From: Pterois miles
Taxonomy: Eukaryota; Chordata; Actinopteri; Perciformes; Scorpaenidae
NCBI GenBank assembly: GCA_947000775.1
Contig: CAMQGK010000637.1
Coordinates: 22,746,001-22,810,000, forward strand
DNA length: 64,000 nt
Reading direction: 5' to 3'
A program made the translations under genes and the position numbers. Below the pieces are notes generated by a model. The model was not told the DNA's origin and ran no database searches. It worked only from the letters and a program-made list of their open reading frames with translations. Of the stretch, positions 12,298-23,969 are shown piece by piece. Within the stretch, counting starts at the first letter, position 1. Each line of letters opens with the position of its first letter.

Positions 12298-12369
12298 ACA
12301 TTGGTGGCAAGAGGTCAAACCATGTCAAAGTGGATGGGAATTTGCTACGTCTCCTAGTTTACCACATTA

Positions 12370-13490
12370 GAGCTAGAATTAATCGATTAGTTGTCAACTA
12401 TTAAATTGATCGCCAACTATTCTGATAATCGATTAATCAGTTTGAGTCATTCTTTGAGAGAAAAAAAGTCAAATTTCTCTGATTCCAGCTTCTTAAATGT
12501 GAATATTTTCTGGTTTTGTGACTCCTGTATGACAGGAAACTAAATATATTTGAGTTGTGGACAAAACAAGACATTTGAGGACGTTCTGATCAGTTAATCA
12601 AGAAAATATTCAACAGTTTAATCGACAATTAAAATAATCATTAGCTGCAGCCCACTGTATTGAAGTTATAATGCTAGGAGTAAACCTGAATTATTCACCA
12701 ATAATCCACACGTCATACCTTCTTCAGTTCAAACAGAATATATCAAGTGATGGATAAAGAGGAAATTCCTTCTAAGACTAAAGGTATATTTTGCCCTTGC
12801 TTTAATTCACCAACTATTTTTAAAATTGATTAATCAGGTTGAGTCATTTTTTAATAAAAAAAAAGTCACATTTCTCTGATTCCAGCTTCTTAAATGTGAA
12901 TATTTTCTGGTTTCTTTGCTCTGTGACAGTAAACTGAATATCTTTGAGTTGACATTTGAAGACATAATTTTTCACCATTTTCTGACATTTTATAAACCAA
13001 ACAACCGATCAATTAGTCAAGAAAATGTTTGTCAGATTAATCGACAATGAAAATAATCATTAGCTGCAGCACTATACGACATTAACTCTAACGAAACAGT
13101 CTTATTCTGGTACCCATCACCCTAAGTATTGAAGATATAGTGCTAGCAGCAAAATGAATAGTTAAGTGAATATTTACTTTACTTTCCTCCTCTATGACAG
13201 TAAAGACCAAATAACTGATCAATTAAGCAAGACAATATTCTACAGATTAATAGACAATGAAAATAATAGTTAGCTGCAGCTGTATACCACAGTAAAACTA
13301 ATGAAACAGTCTTACATAGTATTGAAGCTATAGTACTAGCAGTATACTGAATTATTCAACAATAACCCTCACTTAATAGCTCCGGCAGTTCCAGTCGAAA
13401 CAACAGAATATCATCAAGTGATAAATGAAGAACAAATTCCTCACAAATCTCTAAGGGTAAGTGTATTTTTTGCTTTTGTTGTCAAGCTAC
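12370..13490. repeat. tandem triplication of a family A repeat plus its flank
   Basis: Three family A copies in the same orientation end in TTAGCTGCAGC at 12641, 13060 and 13270. Each is followed by the same non-repeat flank: TATTGAAGTTATAATGCTAG near 12658, TATTGAAGATATAGTGCTAG near 13125 and TATTGAAGCTATAGTACTAG near 13320. Shared flank shows local tandem duplication of a ~420-bp unit, with the third unit shortened to ~210 bp, rather than three insertions. Confidence 0.75.
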
Positions 13491-13706
13491 AGGTAATGTT
13501 GACCAAGTGCATATAGCTCAGGCCTGCAAGCTACGCTACTACTTCAACTAAAGTGAGGCCTTTGACAGAAATGATTAGTCAACCTCTGGGTTTTATTGTG
13601 TTGTGAACAATAGCCAAAAATGACTAAGAATTGTTGGGAATAAACGTAAGGGTATATTCCACCGCATCATGTCCACATTTAAATTTGAGCATGTTGCTTA
13701 AGGATG

Positions 13707-14099
13707 TGACGATACCATTCATTCATTCATCGTCAACAGCTTATCCCGTTAGGGGTCGCGGGGGGGCTGGAGCCGATCCCAGCTGGCATTGGGCGAAGGC
13801 GGGGTTCACCCTGGACAGGTCGCCAGTCCATCGCAGGGCACATAGAGACAGACAACATAGAGACAGACAACCATTCACGCTCACATCCACACCTACGGGC
13901 AATTTAGAGTGATCAATTAACCTAAACAGCATGTCTTTGGACTGTGGGAGGAAGCCGGAGTACCCGGAGAAAACCCACGCTTACACGGGGAGAACATACA
14001 AACTCCACATAGAAGAGTCACAGAATCGAACCTGCGACCCTCTTGCTGTGAGGCGACAGCGCTAACCACTACACCACCGTGCAGCCCATGACGATACCA
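13707..14099 (-). mobile_element. tRNA-derived SINE with 11-bp target-site duplication
   Basis: Read on the minus strand, the head contains a pol III A box TGGTGTAGTGG (plus-strand 14067-14077) and a B box GGTTCGATTCT (14022-14032). The body carries the conserved GGGTTTTCTCCGGGTACTCC block of the L2-like SINE/LINE tail, and the element ends in a (GAAT)n tail at 13718-13731. It is flanked by the identical direct repeat TGACGATACCA at 13707-13717 and 14089-14099, so the inserted element is 13718-14088 (371 bp). The intact duplication shows retroposition and moderate age. Frames inside are not genes. Confidence 0.88.
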
Positions 14100-14519
14100 C
14101 TTAACTCCCAATGTGCTCCCATGGGACCCCTTGCCTTTGACTAGCAGGTGCAGATTATCCACCATTACCCCGGCCACACCTGGGCCTCCTCTGTCTTCCA
14201 GTATCCATATCTTCTCCTCAGTACTGCCTCCTCACTTTTTACTATCTGTTCTCTCTCTACATCTCACACACAATGACTGCTGTACACCGTGGTGAAGGCA
14301 AGTTCAGGTGTGCTGCTCAAGGAAACCAGGGCCATCACCACAGGCAATTTAATCCTCACCAGCTGAGTCCATCCAGTCCCAAACCTGAAGGCTTCTTCGG
14401 GCTTGTGGAGAGCAAAAGCAAAGACATGGACTGTTAATCCAGCTCACTGTTTATGAATTTATAAAATACAATAAAATACATTATCACTGGACAATTCACC
14501 CATCTCCAGATTCAGTATT

Positions 14520-15240
14520 ATCATAATACTTGGGTGCTGATTTTATATGTATTGCAATTTGATGTTGTGATTTATTGTAATTTCTGTTACACTAGGCCAT
14601 GGGAAAAAGTTGACTCTACACTTCTACGGACATTTACTTTGGAAAATGTGTAAATTAATACAGTAAAAATGCTTGATTTTCAGCATGTATGTAGTAAGAG
14701 ATGTCCTGAAGTCACTGTCAGGTATTATTTATTACATTTTTTCCAGCAAAAATCAAAGAATAAAGACATTTCCCTCACAATTAGTGGTATTTTCTTTTTG
14801 ATTTATAAAAGGGACATGTAAAGTTCAGCCCAATCAGTGTGTCACTGTATTTAAAATATGTCAGTATATAGGTGCTCTACAGTTGTAGCGTCAGCCAGTT
14901 TGACCACAAAGATGCGTACGACGGCTGGCTTGACCGCACGTTACCACAATACAATAAGGTTTCCTGCCCATGACAGAGTTAGCATGCAGCTTTAGCAATG
15001 ATGTCTAGCTCTGCTTTTCCTGCAATGTGTGAAACCCAAAGTGTTTCCATACTTTACTGTATGTGTCGTGTTTACCATGTTCGATTTAATATGGGAGGGA
15101 TCAAGTTGTATCCATGTGGACCCTCTGCTCTATACATGTATATACTGTATATCAAATGTGTTGATTCTGGCATTAAAAATCTGTTTAAAAAGTCATGATA
15201 CATAGGTGAATGGATTTTTTTCCCACCCCTAATATTTAGT
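14520..15240. repeat. interspersed repeat family G, uninterrupted copy
   Basis: Contains in order GGCCATGGGAAAAAGTTGAC, TTTACTTTGGAAAATGTG, GATTTTCAGCATGTATGTAG, GAGATGTCCTGAAGTCA, AAGACATTTCCCTCACAATT and a terminal region near ATTCTGGCATTAAAAATCTG. The same series appears at 41640-42620, broken by a 396-bp insertion. Confidence 0.7.
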
Positions 15241-18200
15241 CATGTTAAACTGTGAACTGCACCACATCTTACATCAGCTATGAGATGGGATGTGCAGGAT
15301 TGTGTCTTTAAAGACACATACTGGATGCCTGACTCTCCTGTCTTTACTCTGGCTGAGCTAAAAATCCACTGTTGCACACATAATCCTGACTACCACAGCT
15401 TTAATATATAATATGGTGCCTAGAATGGTGGCCCAAATAAAACAAAATGTGCAACATGGCAGGCCTAATTCCCGGGATAAGTAGTTCAGCTTCAGCAACC
15501 ATCAGGATTCCCAAACGTATTCAGGTCAATACCAACATTAGGTCAAAGACACCCATTTTTTTTGGACCCCCATCTGCTAAGGTTTCTGTTTATATGGATT
15601 CAACCAGAAATGGATACTGCAGAAAAGCTACTGTCAAACTGTCAACTCTTACAGACTAATAATATATATAATATAATTAATAATTATTATTATTATAATA
15701 GATATAATAACAATAATAACAGTAAAACTACACAGCATATACACAGTATATCATGGGTTGGGGATATGGGAGCTAGAGATGTAGCGATAGATTGACCTGG
15801 ATCGATATATCAATTCAGTAATAAATGATCCAATAATAAGTCAGCACACTGACACACTGACAGCTGTTATTTCCTGTTGGGCTGCAGTTTGCCATGTTAT
15901 GATTTGAGCATATTTTTTATGCTACATACAGTACCTGTGAGGGTTTCTGGATAATCGTTGTTTTTGTTTTGTGTTACTAATTGATTTCCAATAATAAATA
16001 TATACATACATTTGTACAAAGCAGCATATTTGCTCACTTCTATGTTGATAAGAGTATAATTAACACATCCTCTTTAAGGTACATTTGAACAGATAAAAAA
16101 TGTGTGATTAATATGCAATTAATCATGACAACAGGAGGTCTACTCTTAGTCTTATAACAATAGTAACAGTAATAATAACAATTGATTGTTTTTTTCGTTT
16201 AAATGTCCAGTAATAAAATTATCAAATCATGTCATGTCATAAGTTAAGTTGTCAAATCATGTCATAAGTTGATATAAATGTAACTGTCTTAAATATACAT
16301 GAAGGATCGAGAAATTAATCGGATCAAAATTGTACCCTGGCAGACTTTGTGATAACAGCGAATATCGTATTGTTGTCCAAAGAATTGATATAACATCATA
16401 TTGTGATGAAATTTGTGATTTACACCCCTCGTGGGAGCTTCTGGTGCCCCCTTCACAGATTCCTGGGGACAACCAACCACATTTTTAGGGCTTCTGGTTT
16501 TGGACAACACTTGAAAAACTAAACCCAGCTGCTAAATTTCATTCACAATCCCTCCATTTGCTGCCCCTAAACTGAGATCCCATTCAGAACCAACTGTGAC
16601 TCCCGGGGGGGTGATTCACCTATGTATTACGATTTTTTGTATGGAAACACTTTGGGTTTCACACATTGACAGGAAAAGCAGAGTTAGACATCAAGGCTAA
16701 AGCTACATGCTAACACTGTCATGGAAAGGAAATGTTATGGTATTGCAGTAATGTACTGGCTGTCATTCTCATCTCCCAAACCGGCTGATTCTACAACTGT
16801 AGAGTACCCATATACTGACATTTATGGTAACTGCATTCAAACCGCCGCAATGGAGATGAACATGGATGTATAAAGAGAACAGAGCTGACGGGAGACGGAC
16901 TTGGCAAAGTTAGTGGAAGTCTACACATGTGACAAAGACCAGTTTCCAAAAATAATATGTTAAGAAAGGGAACTGTATATACAAAATAGAAATATGGAAA
17001 TAAGATTGATTGGATTATACTCACCAGAAGTAGAAAACATTATATGTCCCTTATGAATTAAAAAGAAAATACTACTAATTTGTGTTTGAGTTGCTGGAAA
17101 AAATGACTATGACAATAGCCACGTTTACATGCGCCACATTTCTAATTTTCCACATCTAATTTTCCAGAAACGGTAGAAGAAGAAGAAGAAGCTGTACTTC
17201 CACCTGTGTTGTAAACAAACGCCGCGTTGTCTGTCTCGCATCACGCTGACGTAGCACATGTGCCCAGTGGAGATAATTTTACCCCAACCAGGACGACATG
17301 ATCCGAATGGGTGTGCACATGGACGCCGATCTGAACAACGATCGGCATAAACCTCCTCTCTCATTCAGAATGAAATTTCTTTCCGATTGGATCGTATCAG
17401 ATCGGTCTTCCGACTGACGTGTTTACATGGAGCATTTTTAATCTGATTGGGCCTTTATTCCGATAATGTACGTCCATGTAAATGCAGCTAATGACTGATA
17501 TATTTGACTTCAGGATATCTCTGATTACATACATAGATATTTTACAAATTAAAAGTCCTTAGAAGTGTATGATTCAACTTTTTTCCCATGGTCCAGTGTT
17601 AAAAAGGTAATTTCAAATCGCAATACTTGTAGAATCGACACCCAAGTATCGTGATCATATTGTAACAGAAGATATCGTGCAGCTTTAATTTTTAGGGCTG
17701 CTAGTTTTGGAGAATATTTGGATTTCATTTTCACTTTGCTGCCCCTAAACTGACATCCCATTCAGAACCAACTGTGACTCTAAAAAGCTATGACTCTAAG
17801 GTCATTTTTTGCAGTTTAGATAGAAAGAGAGAGAGCAAAAGACATGAAGAAAGAAAGAGGGAGGAGGAAGGAGGGAGAGATGGAGGGCTAGACAAACAGG
17901 ACAGAGCAGGGTCCATATGATGTGAGCAGCGGCAGCAGACTGGTGAGCAGCAGGCGGCACAGGAACCGACTGCGACCCAAAAGATGTGGCACGGATGGTG
18001 GAGGATTACGTCATCGAGAAAAAGGAGGACGCCTCATCACAGCTAAAGCCTCACATCTATTACTTAACTGCACATAGTTAACAGATGATCAGCCAGCATA
18101 CACGGCTGCTTTTAGACCATTTATATCACCAAAAAAACAATAAAAAATATTGATGCATGCGCAACTAAAAAGCAGGGTCGCCATAATAAGCAGCTTATCC

Positions 18201-18960
18201 ACACATAGGCCCTCTCGTGTGACATTTCTATAATATGACACGCACATGAGAATAGCTGAGACAAACGGTGCTCCACCAATCCTTTAGCAATTATTGACAG
18301 AAATTTTAGTTTTAAGGGTCTGTATTCGCTATGTCTATTTACCGGTGAAATGAACACATTAGCTCAGTCAAACAACACTCCCACCAAAATACGGCATAGC
18401 TAATCAGCCGATAATCACTAATTGACGGCTACATGGTGGAGAAATGTCATCTTTCAAGCCACATCCGTCACATCACTGACGCCGCACTGCTTCCATTGAA
18501 CGCCAACTGGACCCTGTCATTAAAGGGCTTATTGTACACTGGATAATGAATGAGCGGTTAACGGACTATTAAAGTCAAACATAAATGCCCACTTGATTAA
18601 GTTTTATTATTTCAATAAATGCATACCAGTGCTGCGCACTCTGGATTTCGTAGCTACGAAAAGTAAGCAGCAAGATATTGAATGGAGAAGCGGCTAGCTA
18701 ACATGCTACACAACCACTGGCTATTAAGGTTATGGATTAAAATGAGTACAACGGCTTTCTGTTTATTTTTAGTGAGGTCCCACTCAAGTAGACACAAGTG
18801 TAATAACAAAACAATGCATTTTGAGAAGCGTTATCCCAATGTTATTAGCCGTTTTAGCTGTGCGGGGAGCAACTTGGTTAAAAGTGACAGCGCTAAGCTA
18901 GCTAGCTAAGCTAACGTCAGCTGGCTGTGAAAACTGGTGGCCTGTGAATGAGTCTTTCTT
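15241..18960. other. intergenic sequence with repeat fragments
   Basis: No gene recognised. Visible content: AT-rich TAATAATTATTATT tracts at 15659-15722; a family B fragment at about 15830-16130; a repeat with inverted GTTTACATG ends at about 17120-17490 (GCCACGTTTACATGCGCCAC and CCATGTAAATGCAGCTAAT); GA-rich sequence at 17820-17885; a possible unnamed repeat at about 18470-18600. Confidence 0.5.
15830..16130. repeat. interspersed repeat family B, partial copy
   Basis: Shares AGTCAGCACACTGACACACT, TGTTGGGCTGCAGTTTGCC, GAGGGTTTCTGGATAAT and TGTGTGATTAATATGCAATT with the full copy at 24985-25620. Confidence 0.75.
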
Positions 18961-19560
18961 ACCGTCATAAACTGCTCCAGGGGCGTCCAGTTTTTAAGGA
19001 ATATAATTTTTGCCGTGTGAGGAAATGTTTAGTGTAGGGGCGAAATAGCCCGAACATCCAAAGATCAGTTCACCCGCTGCCGATGAAACCCGAGCATCAT
19101 CATTATCACCGTCTTCATCAGTACTGGGAGTCCGGCGCTGCCTCACACACATCCATCCAGCAGAGCGGGGCCTCCTCCGGGCTCGACCATGCGACTGGCT
19201 CGGCGACGACGGATAATCCACAAGACAGGAGCCCCCGCAGTAACCATTGGCTAGACGCGGCGCCCAGCAGTCATTTCAGGTCGAGCGAATGAAGAATATA
19301 TCCACACGCATGCGTAAAAAACGAAGAAAATGCGATCGGCAGAAAAGGTCACGAGTGAAATCTTTGGACATCAAGTCACAAAATAGTCAAATGTTGCGTT
19401 TGTGACTTTCCTAACACGAGCCTCTCCGTTGTTGTCAGCGTCCCCTGGTCTCTCTGCAGCTGCTCCGTCTGCCTGCAGCACAGCGGCGATCAGCAGAGCG
19501 ACGTAATGGCGCAAACCGGGCGCACAGGGGCGGGGCCACGGAGCGGGAGGCGCGCTGTTT
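18960..19560. promoter_or_regulatory. GC/CpG-rich island, likely promoter
   Basis: CpG-rich sequence stands out against AT-rich flanks, with runs such as GGCGCAAACCGGGCGCACAG, GGGGCGGGGCCACGGAGCGG (a GGGGCGGGG GC box) and GCGATCGGC. With the splice donor at its left edge, it is best read as the promoter and first exon of a minus-strand gene. The right-hand end near 19490-19560, with GC boxes, would be the core promoter. This rests on base composition and motif density judged by eye. Confidence 0.55.
18963..19490 (-). other. candidate first exon of a minus-strand gene of unknown identity
   Basis: On the minus strand the GC-rich sequence runs to TTTATGACG followed by GTAAGAAAGA, a strong splice donor whose exon ends at 18963. 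The last two codons could be ATG ACG (18968-18963). An in-frame TAA lies about 20 codons upstream with no other in-frame ATG between, so the coding part of this exon would be only Met-Thr, or the exon is entirely untranslated. Several out-of-frame upstream ATGs exist. The right boundary is a guess. No coding exon for this gene was found at 1-18960, so the rest of the gene may lie outside the window or in exons too short to recognise by eye. Confidence 0.35.
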
Positions 19561-19849
19561 GGTTACGAGCGCACCCAGGTGCAACCGCTCCAAAATACAG
19601 TATCATCTTTACGATATTATCCCCTCTTTAATATTTAATATTATCTAAACTGGCAAGCGCTATGAGATTATTTAGATATTTCAAAATTATTTATATTTTT
19701 CTTTTATTTGTTTCACACAAAATAATATCTAAAACAATGCAGTAAATCTGAATCCTTATACCTTGCTCTGATAGACAAATGTAAGGTTTGAAGACTGTTG
19801 ATGTCAAATATAGTCAATATCTGCAATTTAAAAAAAAAATCTAAATCTT

Positions 19850-20345
19850 CATTTCCTTACATTTTATTTGTAAAATGTATTTTTTGTAATGGAACATTTG
19901 AGCATGTTTATGTAACTACTGTACTGAACTTTCAAAATAAAGTATGACAAAAAATCTTTTCCTTTCCATACATTTTATTTGTTGTATAATTTATTTTATT
20001 TTTAGATTACTTTATAATGTAAACTATATTTCCTTGTTTTTTTGTAATGAAAAAGATAAGCATGTTTATGCAACTACTGTATTGACCTTTCAAAATAAAG
20101 TATGACAAAAAATCTTTTCCTTTCTTTACATTTTATTTGTTGTATAATCTTATTTTATTTTTTACATTATTTTTATACTGTAAAATATATTTCCTTATAT
20201 TTTGTAATGAAAAATTTGAACATGTTTATTTGACTACAGTATTGAACTTTCAAAATAAAGCATGACAAAAAATATTTTCCTTTACTTACATTTTATTTGT
20301 TGTGTAATTTATTTTTTATTATACTGTAAAATATGTTTCCTTATT
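19850..20345 (+). repeat. 158-160 bp tandem array carrying AATAAA signals
   Basis: The string CAAAATAAAG followed by a TATGACAAAAAAT-like sequence occurs at 19933, 20091 and 20251 (spacing 158 and 160). Each is preceded by GCATGTTTATG-like and ACTACTGTATTGA-like sequence and followed by TTTACATTTTATTTGTTGTA. A partial fourth unit closes the array near 20345. Confidence 0.85.
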
Positions 20346-22039
20346 TTTTTTTGTTCCACTCCATTGCATTCACTTCAAAACAAGTAGTTGCCAGACTCTC
20401 ACTGTCAGTCTCAGCCATTTATCTATTTTCCATACACTAACTGACTACCCAGAGATACCACATAATACCAACGTTGTTTTACTATTAGCTCACAAGCCTT
20501 GTTAGAAGTGGAAACCAAACGCTAGATATTTTCCATCGAGATAAACAAAACATTCACTTTGGACCTGCCAACATTTTTTTAAAATGATTAATTCACAATC
20601 TTTTATTTTTTCAGAAAAAGACATGCATTTATTCAACACCTTTCTAAAAGCTATTTTTATTTATTTATTTTTTTCTATTCATCCACATAAAAATATTATC
20701 AATAAGACGTTTAAATAAAGTAATTATTCACTGGAATGTATTTTTAACTTGAATTTCATTTTTAAAAGAGCCCCTACAGGAATCTTAATTTCAGAATGAA
20801 CATCACTGTGTGACTTTTAAAAAAATGAATGTAATCCTGAAAATGTTCTTGCTCTCATTCACCTCAGGTCCACGTCTGCCCATTCAGACCAGATGAATCT
20901 GTAGTCCTGTCATTCACCAGACACTGTGAGAGTGGAGATGTGGACTGTACTGACCTCAAGTGGCTTGAAAAAGAAACAGCCTACAATGCAACTAACAATT
21001 GACCATTGTACAGTGACTCTGTTTGGCATACAATGAAGTACGCTGATGAAGCAGAGTGGAAAGAGCAAGACAATAAGACTAGTGTTGTAGATATCTTAAT
21101 AGACACTTTGCAGTCAGAGAAATGATGGAGTAGATCTAACAAATACATTCAAAATGTTCTTTTTTTATATCAATCACATATGTATTTATCGACTTTTTCA
21201 GCCATTAGTATGATAACAGGATTATTTGGGGCATTTCTTGATGAAGAGTGCAGGGTGTCAAAGCCCACAATCTGCTGCATAATCACAGATCTGGAACAAA
21301 TCCTGCATCTTGCTCAAGGGCACTGTGACTTGCTGTCAGAACACTGAACCCAAGCTGAGTAAAAACAGTCCCTCTTCTCCACCAGATCTGCTGTCTGAAT
21401 GCTGTTTATGTCCAGATTTTATCTCGATACATGCCTTTTAGGCTTTGACCCACTGAAAAAAACACAGTGGATTGTGGATCCCACTTAGTAGCTACTTCTA
21501 CGGCATGGTCTACCTCGGGACTATGATGTGAAAAAGTCAGTATCTACAACACTATTAATTATATGCGTCTATATTTAGCTCAGTCCACAGGGTACAAGAT
21601 TGGAACTGTAATTAAAACACCATATCTGAAGCTTGTTAATATGCAGACAGACAACCTGAGGGAACTCGGGAGCTATATGATGAGGTCTGAGCCACAATAA
21701 GCTGCATATTAAGATTAATATCACTAAACACATTAGTTAGGGTCATCATGCAAATAATGTGTGGGTACATCGAGTGTTACTTCCCTTTAACAGTTATTTG
21801 AGACCTGACTGGAGAGGAATAAAAGAACACTGCAGTTCATTATAGTGAATACAATTATTCATATAAGGACAAATGGATGGCTATAGGGATAAACAGGACA
21901 GGGAGAGAGCTGTGATATCGTAGCACTGGAAAATACAGTGTTTTCCAGTTCAGTATCATGATGTCTGCTTGAAGAATGCACATATGAGCAGTATGCACCG
22001 ATCAGTCATAACATTATGACTACTAACCACTAACTTTAT

Positions 22040-22210
22040 GACCACTCAATGATTATTTTCGCTATTATCTGATTAGTTGTTTGGTCTATAAAATGTCAGA
22101 TAATGTTGATCAGTGTTTCCAAATCCCAAGATGACATCCTCAAGATCTTATTTTGTCAACAACTCAAACATATTTAGTCAAGTAATCAAAACTTTTGACA
22201 TTTTCAGATT
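22040..22210. repeat. interspersed repeat family A, partial copy
   Basis: Contains ATGATTATTTTCGCTATTAT, TAGTTGTTTGGTCTATAAAA, GATCAGTGTTTCCAAAT and AAGATGACATCCTCAAG, diagnostic segments of family A. Confidence 0.75.
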
Positions 22211-22369
22211 TCTGCAGAATTGCATTTTTCGGTAATTGGATGGCACGCATTTCTGTTCTGGAAACTGCTCAAAAACCCCCTTAATTTCAGTCTACCTAGG
22301 AAGGCCATCCATCCTCTAAATGCTCTCGGTCTCTAGTTTGTGGTTGTAAAGTTTCATGAGGCTGTCATT

Positions 22370-22760
22370 ATCCCAGAGGTCACCACAGGTCATTTTATAT
22401 AGTGAGGTCAAATTTCAAAAAGTAGCGTTTAGGGACCCCAGTATGCAAATATTCAAACATCATTTTTCAAATAGGTGGAAATAACACATTTATACTGCAT
22501 GAAAAAACTACATGTGATTATCATAAAGTTTACATGTCTGTACAGGGGAGACTTGTGGGTACCCATAGAACCCATTTTCATTCACATACCTTGAGGTCAG
22601 AGGTGAAGGGACCCGTTTGAAATTAGCCATACCAGTTTTTCCTCACTAAAACTTAGCCCAGCCTTGGAGTGTTAATTAGCCTCCTTCCTGACATGGTAAC
22701 ATGACATAGATGGATTCCTTTGGCTTTCTAGTTTCATACGATATCCGTGTCTGAACCTAC
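22370..22760. repeat. interspersed repeat family B copy
   Basis: Contains GAGGTCACCACAGGTCATTT, TGTCTGTACAGGGGAGACTT, ACCTTGAGGTCAGAGGTGAA, GCCTTGGAGTGTTAATTAGC and CCTCCTTCCTGACATGG. The TTGGAGTGTTAATTAGCCTC part resembles the unit of the 23-bp minisatellite at 60561-61020. Confidence 0.8.
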
Positions 22761-23419
22761 TAGAGCTTCTGAAGGACAATAAAGTCAGTCGGGATCACTG
22801 GTCTCAGGTGGCTACTTGCTGCAGGTCTAATTGCTTCCATATTAAGACATCAAAACATGAATAGTGCAGATATTATAGGAACGAGTCCATTCCATAAAAA
22901 TCCAACATAATTTCCTCCATATTGGATTTACCTGCCTACCAGATACTGTGCACAAGGATGCTTCAGACTCTCTAACACAAGATATTAGGGCGTTCACCTG
23001 AACGGCTAAACACTTGAAAATAAAATGAAAAACCCTTGAGTTTGTTTGGAAACCTCTCTGGTGTTTCATGATCATTATTGTGGTTCTTCCCTTTGCATTA
23101 TTCAGAACCGATCTTCTGATTCTACGGAAAAGAAAGAAATAAAAGTTTCTGAGATATGAAATGAAAATGAAATGGAAAAACTGCACTGACTGGAAACAAT
23201 GTGCCCGTTACTCAGGATAATCCACCAAAGTCTGAGGTTTATGGATAATCCAGAGTAACCACAACATTGTTTGTGGGAGGAAATGTTGCTGTTTAGTTTT
23301 TTGTTATTTTTCAGTGCTTTGACCAAAAAACGTAATTCCATTCACCCTGACTGCAATGGGGTTAAGGCTGAAATCTTGCAGATGATATTTCAAAACCTGG
23401 ACAAATAAAACTGAACAAA

Positions 23420-23520
23420 ACTAGAGCTGCAACAATTAATCAATTAATTGCCAGCTATATTTTGATAATCGGTTTCAGTCGTTTTTATGAAAAAGTTCGC
23501 TGATTGCAGCTTCTACTAGA
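23420..23520. repeat. interspersed repeat family A, terminal fragment
   Basis: AGAGCTGCAACAATTAATCA followed by ATTAATTGCCAGCTAT and a TTGATAATCGGTTTCAGTCG stretch. This is the characteristic terminus of family A, just beyond the 3' end of tmem177. Confidence 0.7.
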
Positions 23521-23718
23521 AGCTAGATACCAATAAAATGTATTAAAGGAAAGATATTTTTTTGTAATATGGGTGACCAGACTGGAGTGTTTTGTAAAAC
23601 TGATCATTCCTGACAGGTTCTAACTGTAATATCGAGAGCCACAGAACAATGGCACCTTATTCTGCATGACAAAGACAACATATATTTAATAATATGCTCT
23701 TAACAGGCTTCAGAAATG

Positions 23719-23724
23719 TTTATT
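23719..23724 (-). terminator. tmem177: possible poly(A) signal of tmem177
   Basis: Plus-strand TTTATT gives AATAAA on the minus strand, about 245 bp after the stop codon. It is the clearest poly(A) hexamer seen in the first few hundred bases downstream. Cleavage position was not determined. Confidence 0.35.
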
Positions 23725-23969
23725 TGTACACTGGGTAACCACCTGAATATTGTCTTTTCAGTCATGCTGTCCACAAAATGTTTGACATCCCAGGACTTGA
23801 CAAGACTTTATAACATTCAGCACACATGGGATGACATATTTCTATGAAAATCATGTTTAAAATTCTTTTGGCCAAAGGTTTTTTTGCTTCGAAATTCGCT
23901 CAGGAAGCCTCCTACCCTTCTATTTTTCTCAATGAGAAGCACAGCTTCATTCTTCATTACAGGTTCTCT

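Larger units (their letters stand above)
20346..23700. other. intergenic sequence between the GC-rich island and tmem177
   Basis: No confident gene. It holds a weak plus-strand exon candidate at 20868-21002, family A fragments at about 22040-22210 and 23420-23520, and a family B copy at about 22370-22760. The remaining frames (for example 22842-23341 on the minus strand) show no domain. Confidence 0.5.

Noticed and set aside
14022..14088. tRNA-like sequence with A and B boxes considered as a tRNA gene
   Set aside because: It continues into an L2-like body and (GAAT)n tail and is bounded by target-site duplications, so it is the head of a SINE.
18994..19292. Overlapping 69-75 codon frames in the GC-rich island
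   Set aside because: Open because GC-rich; low-complexity Arg/Ser/Pro composition, and the minus-strand frame stops before the donor at 18963.
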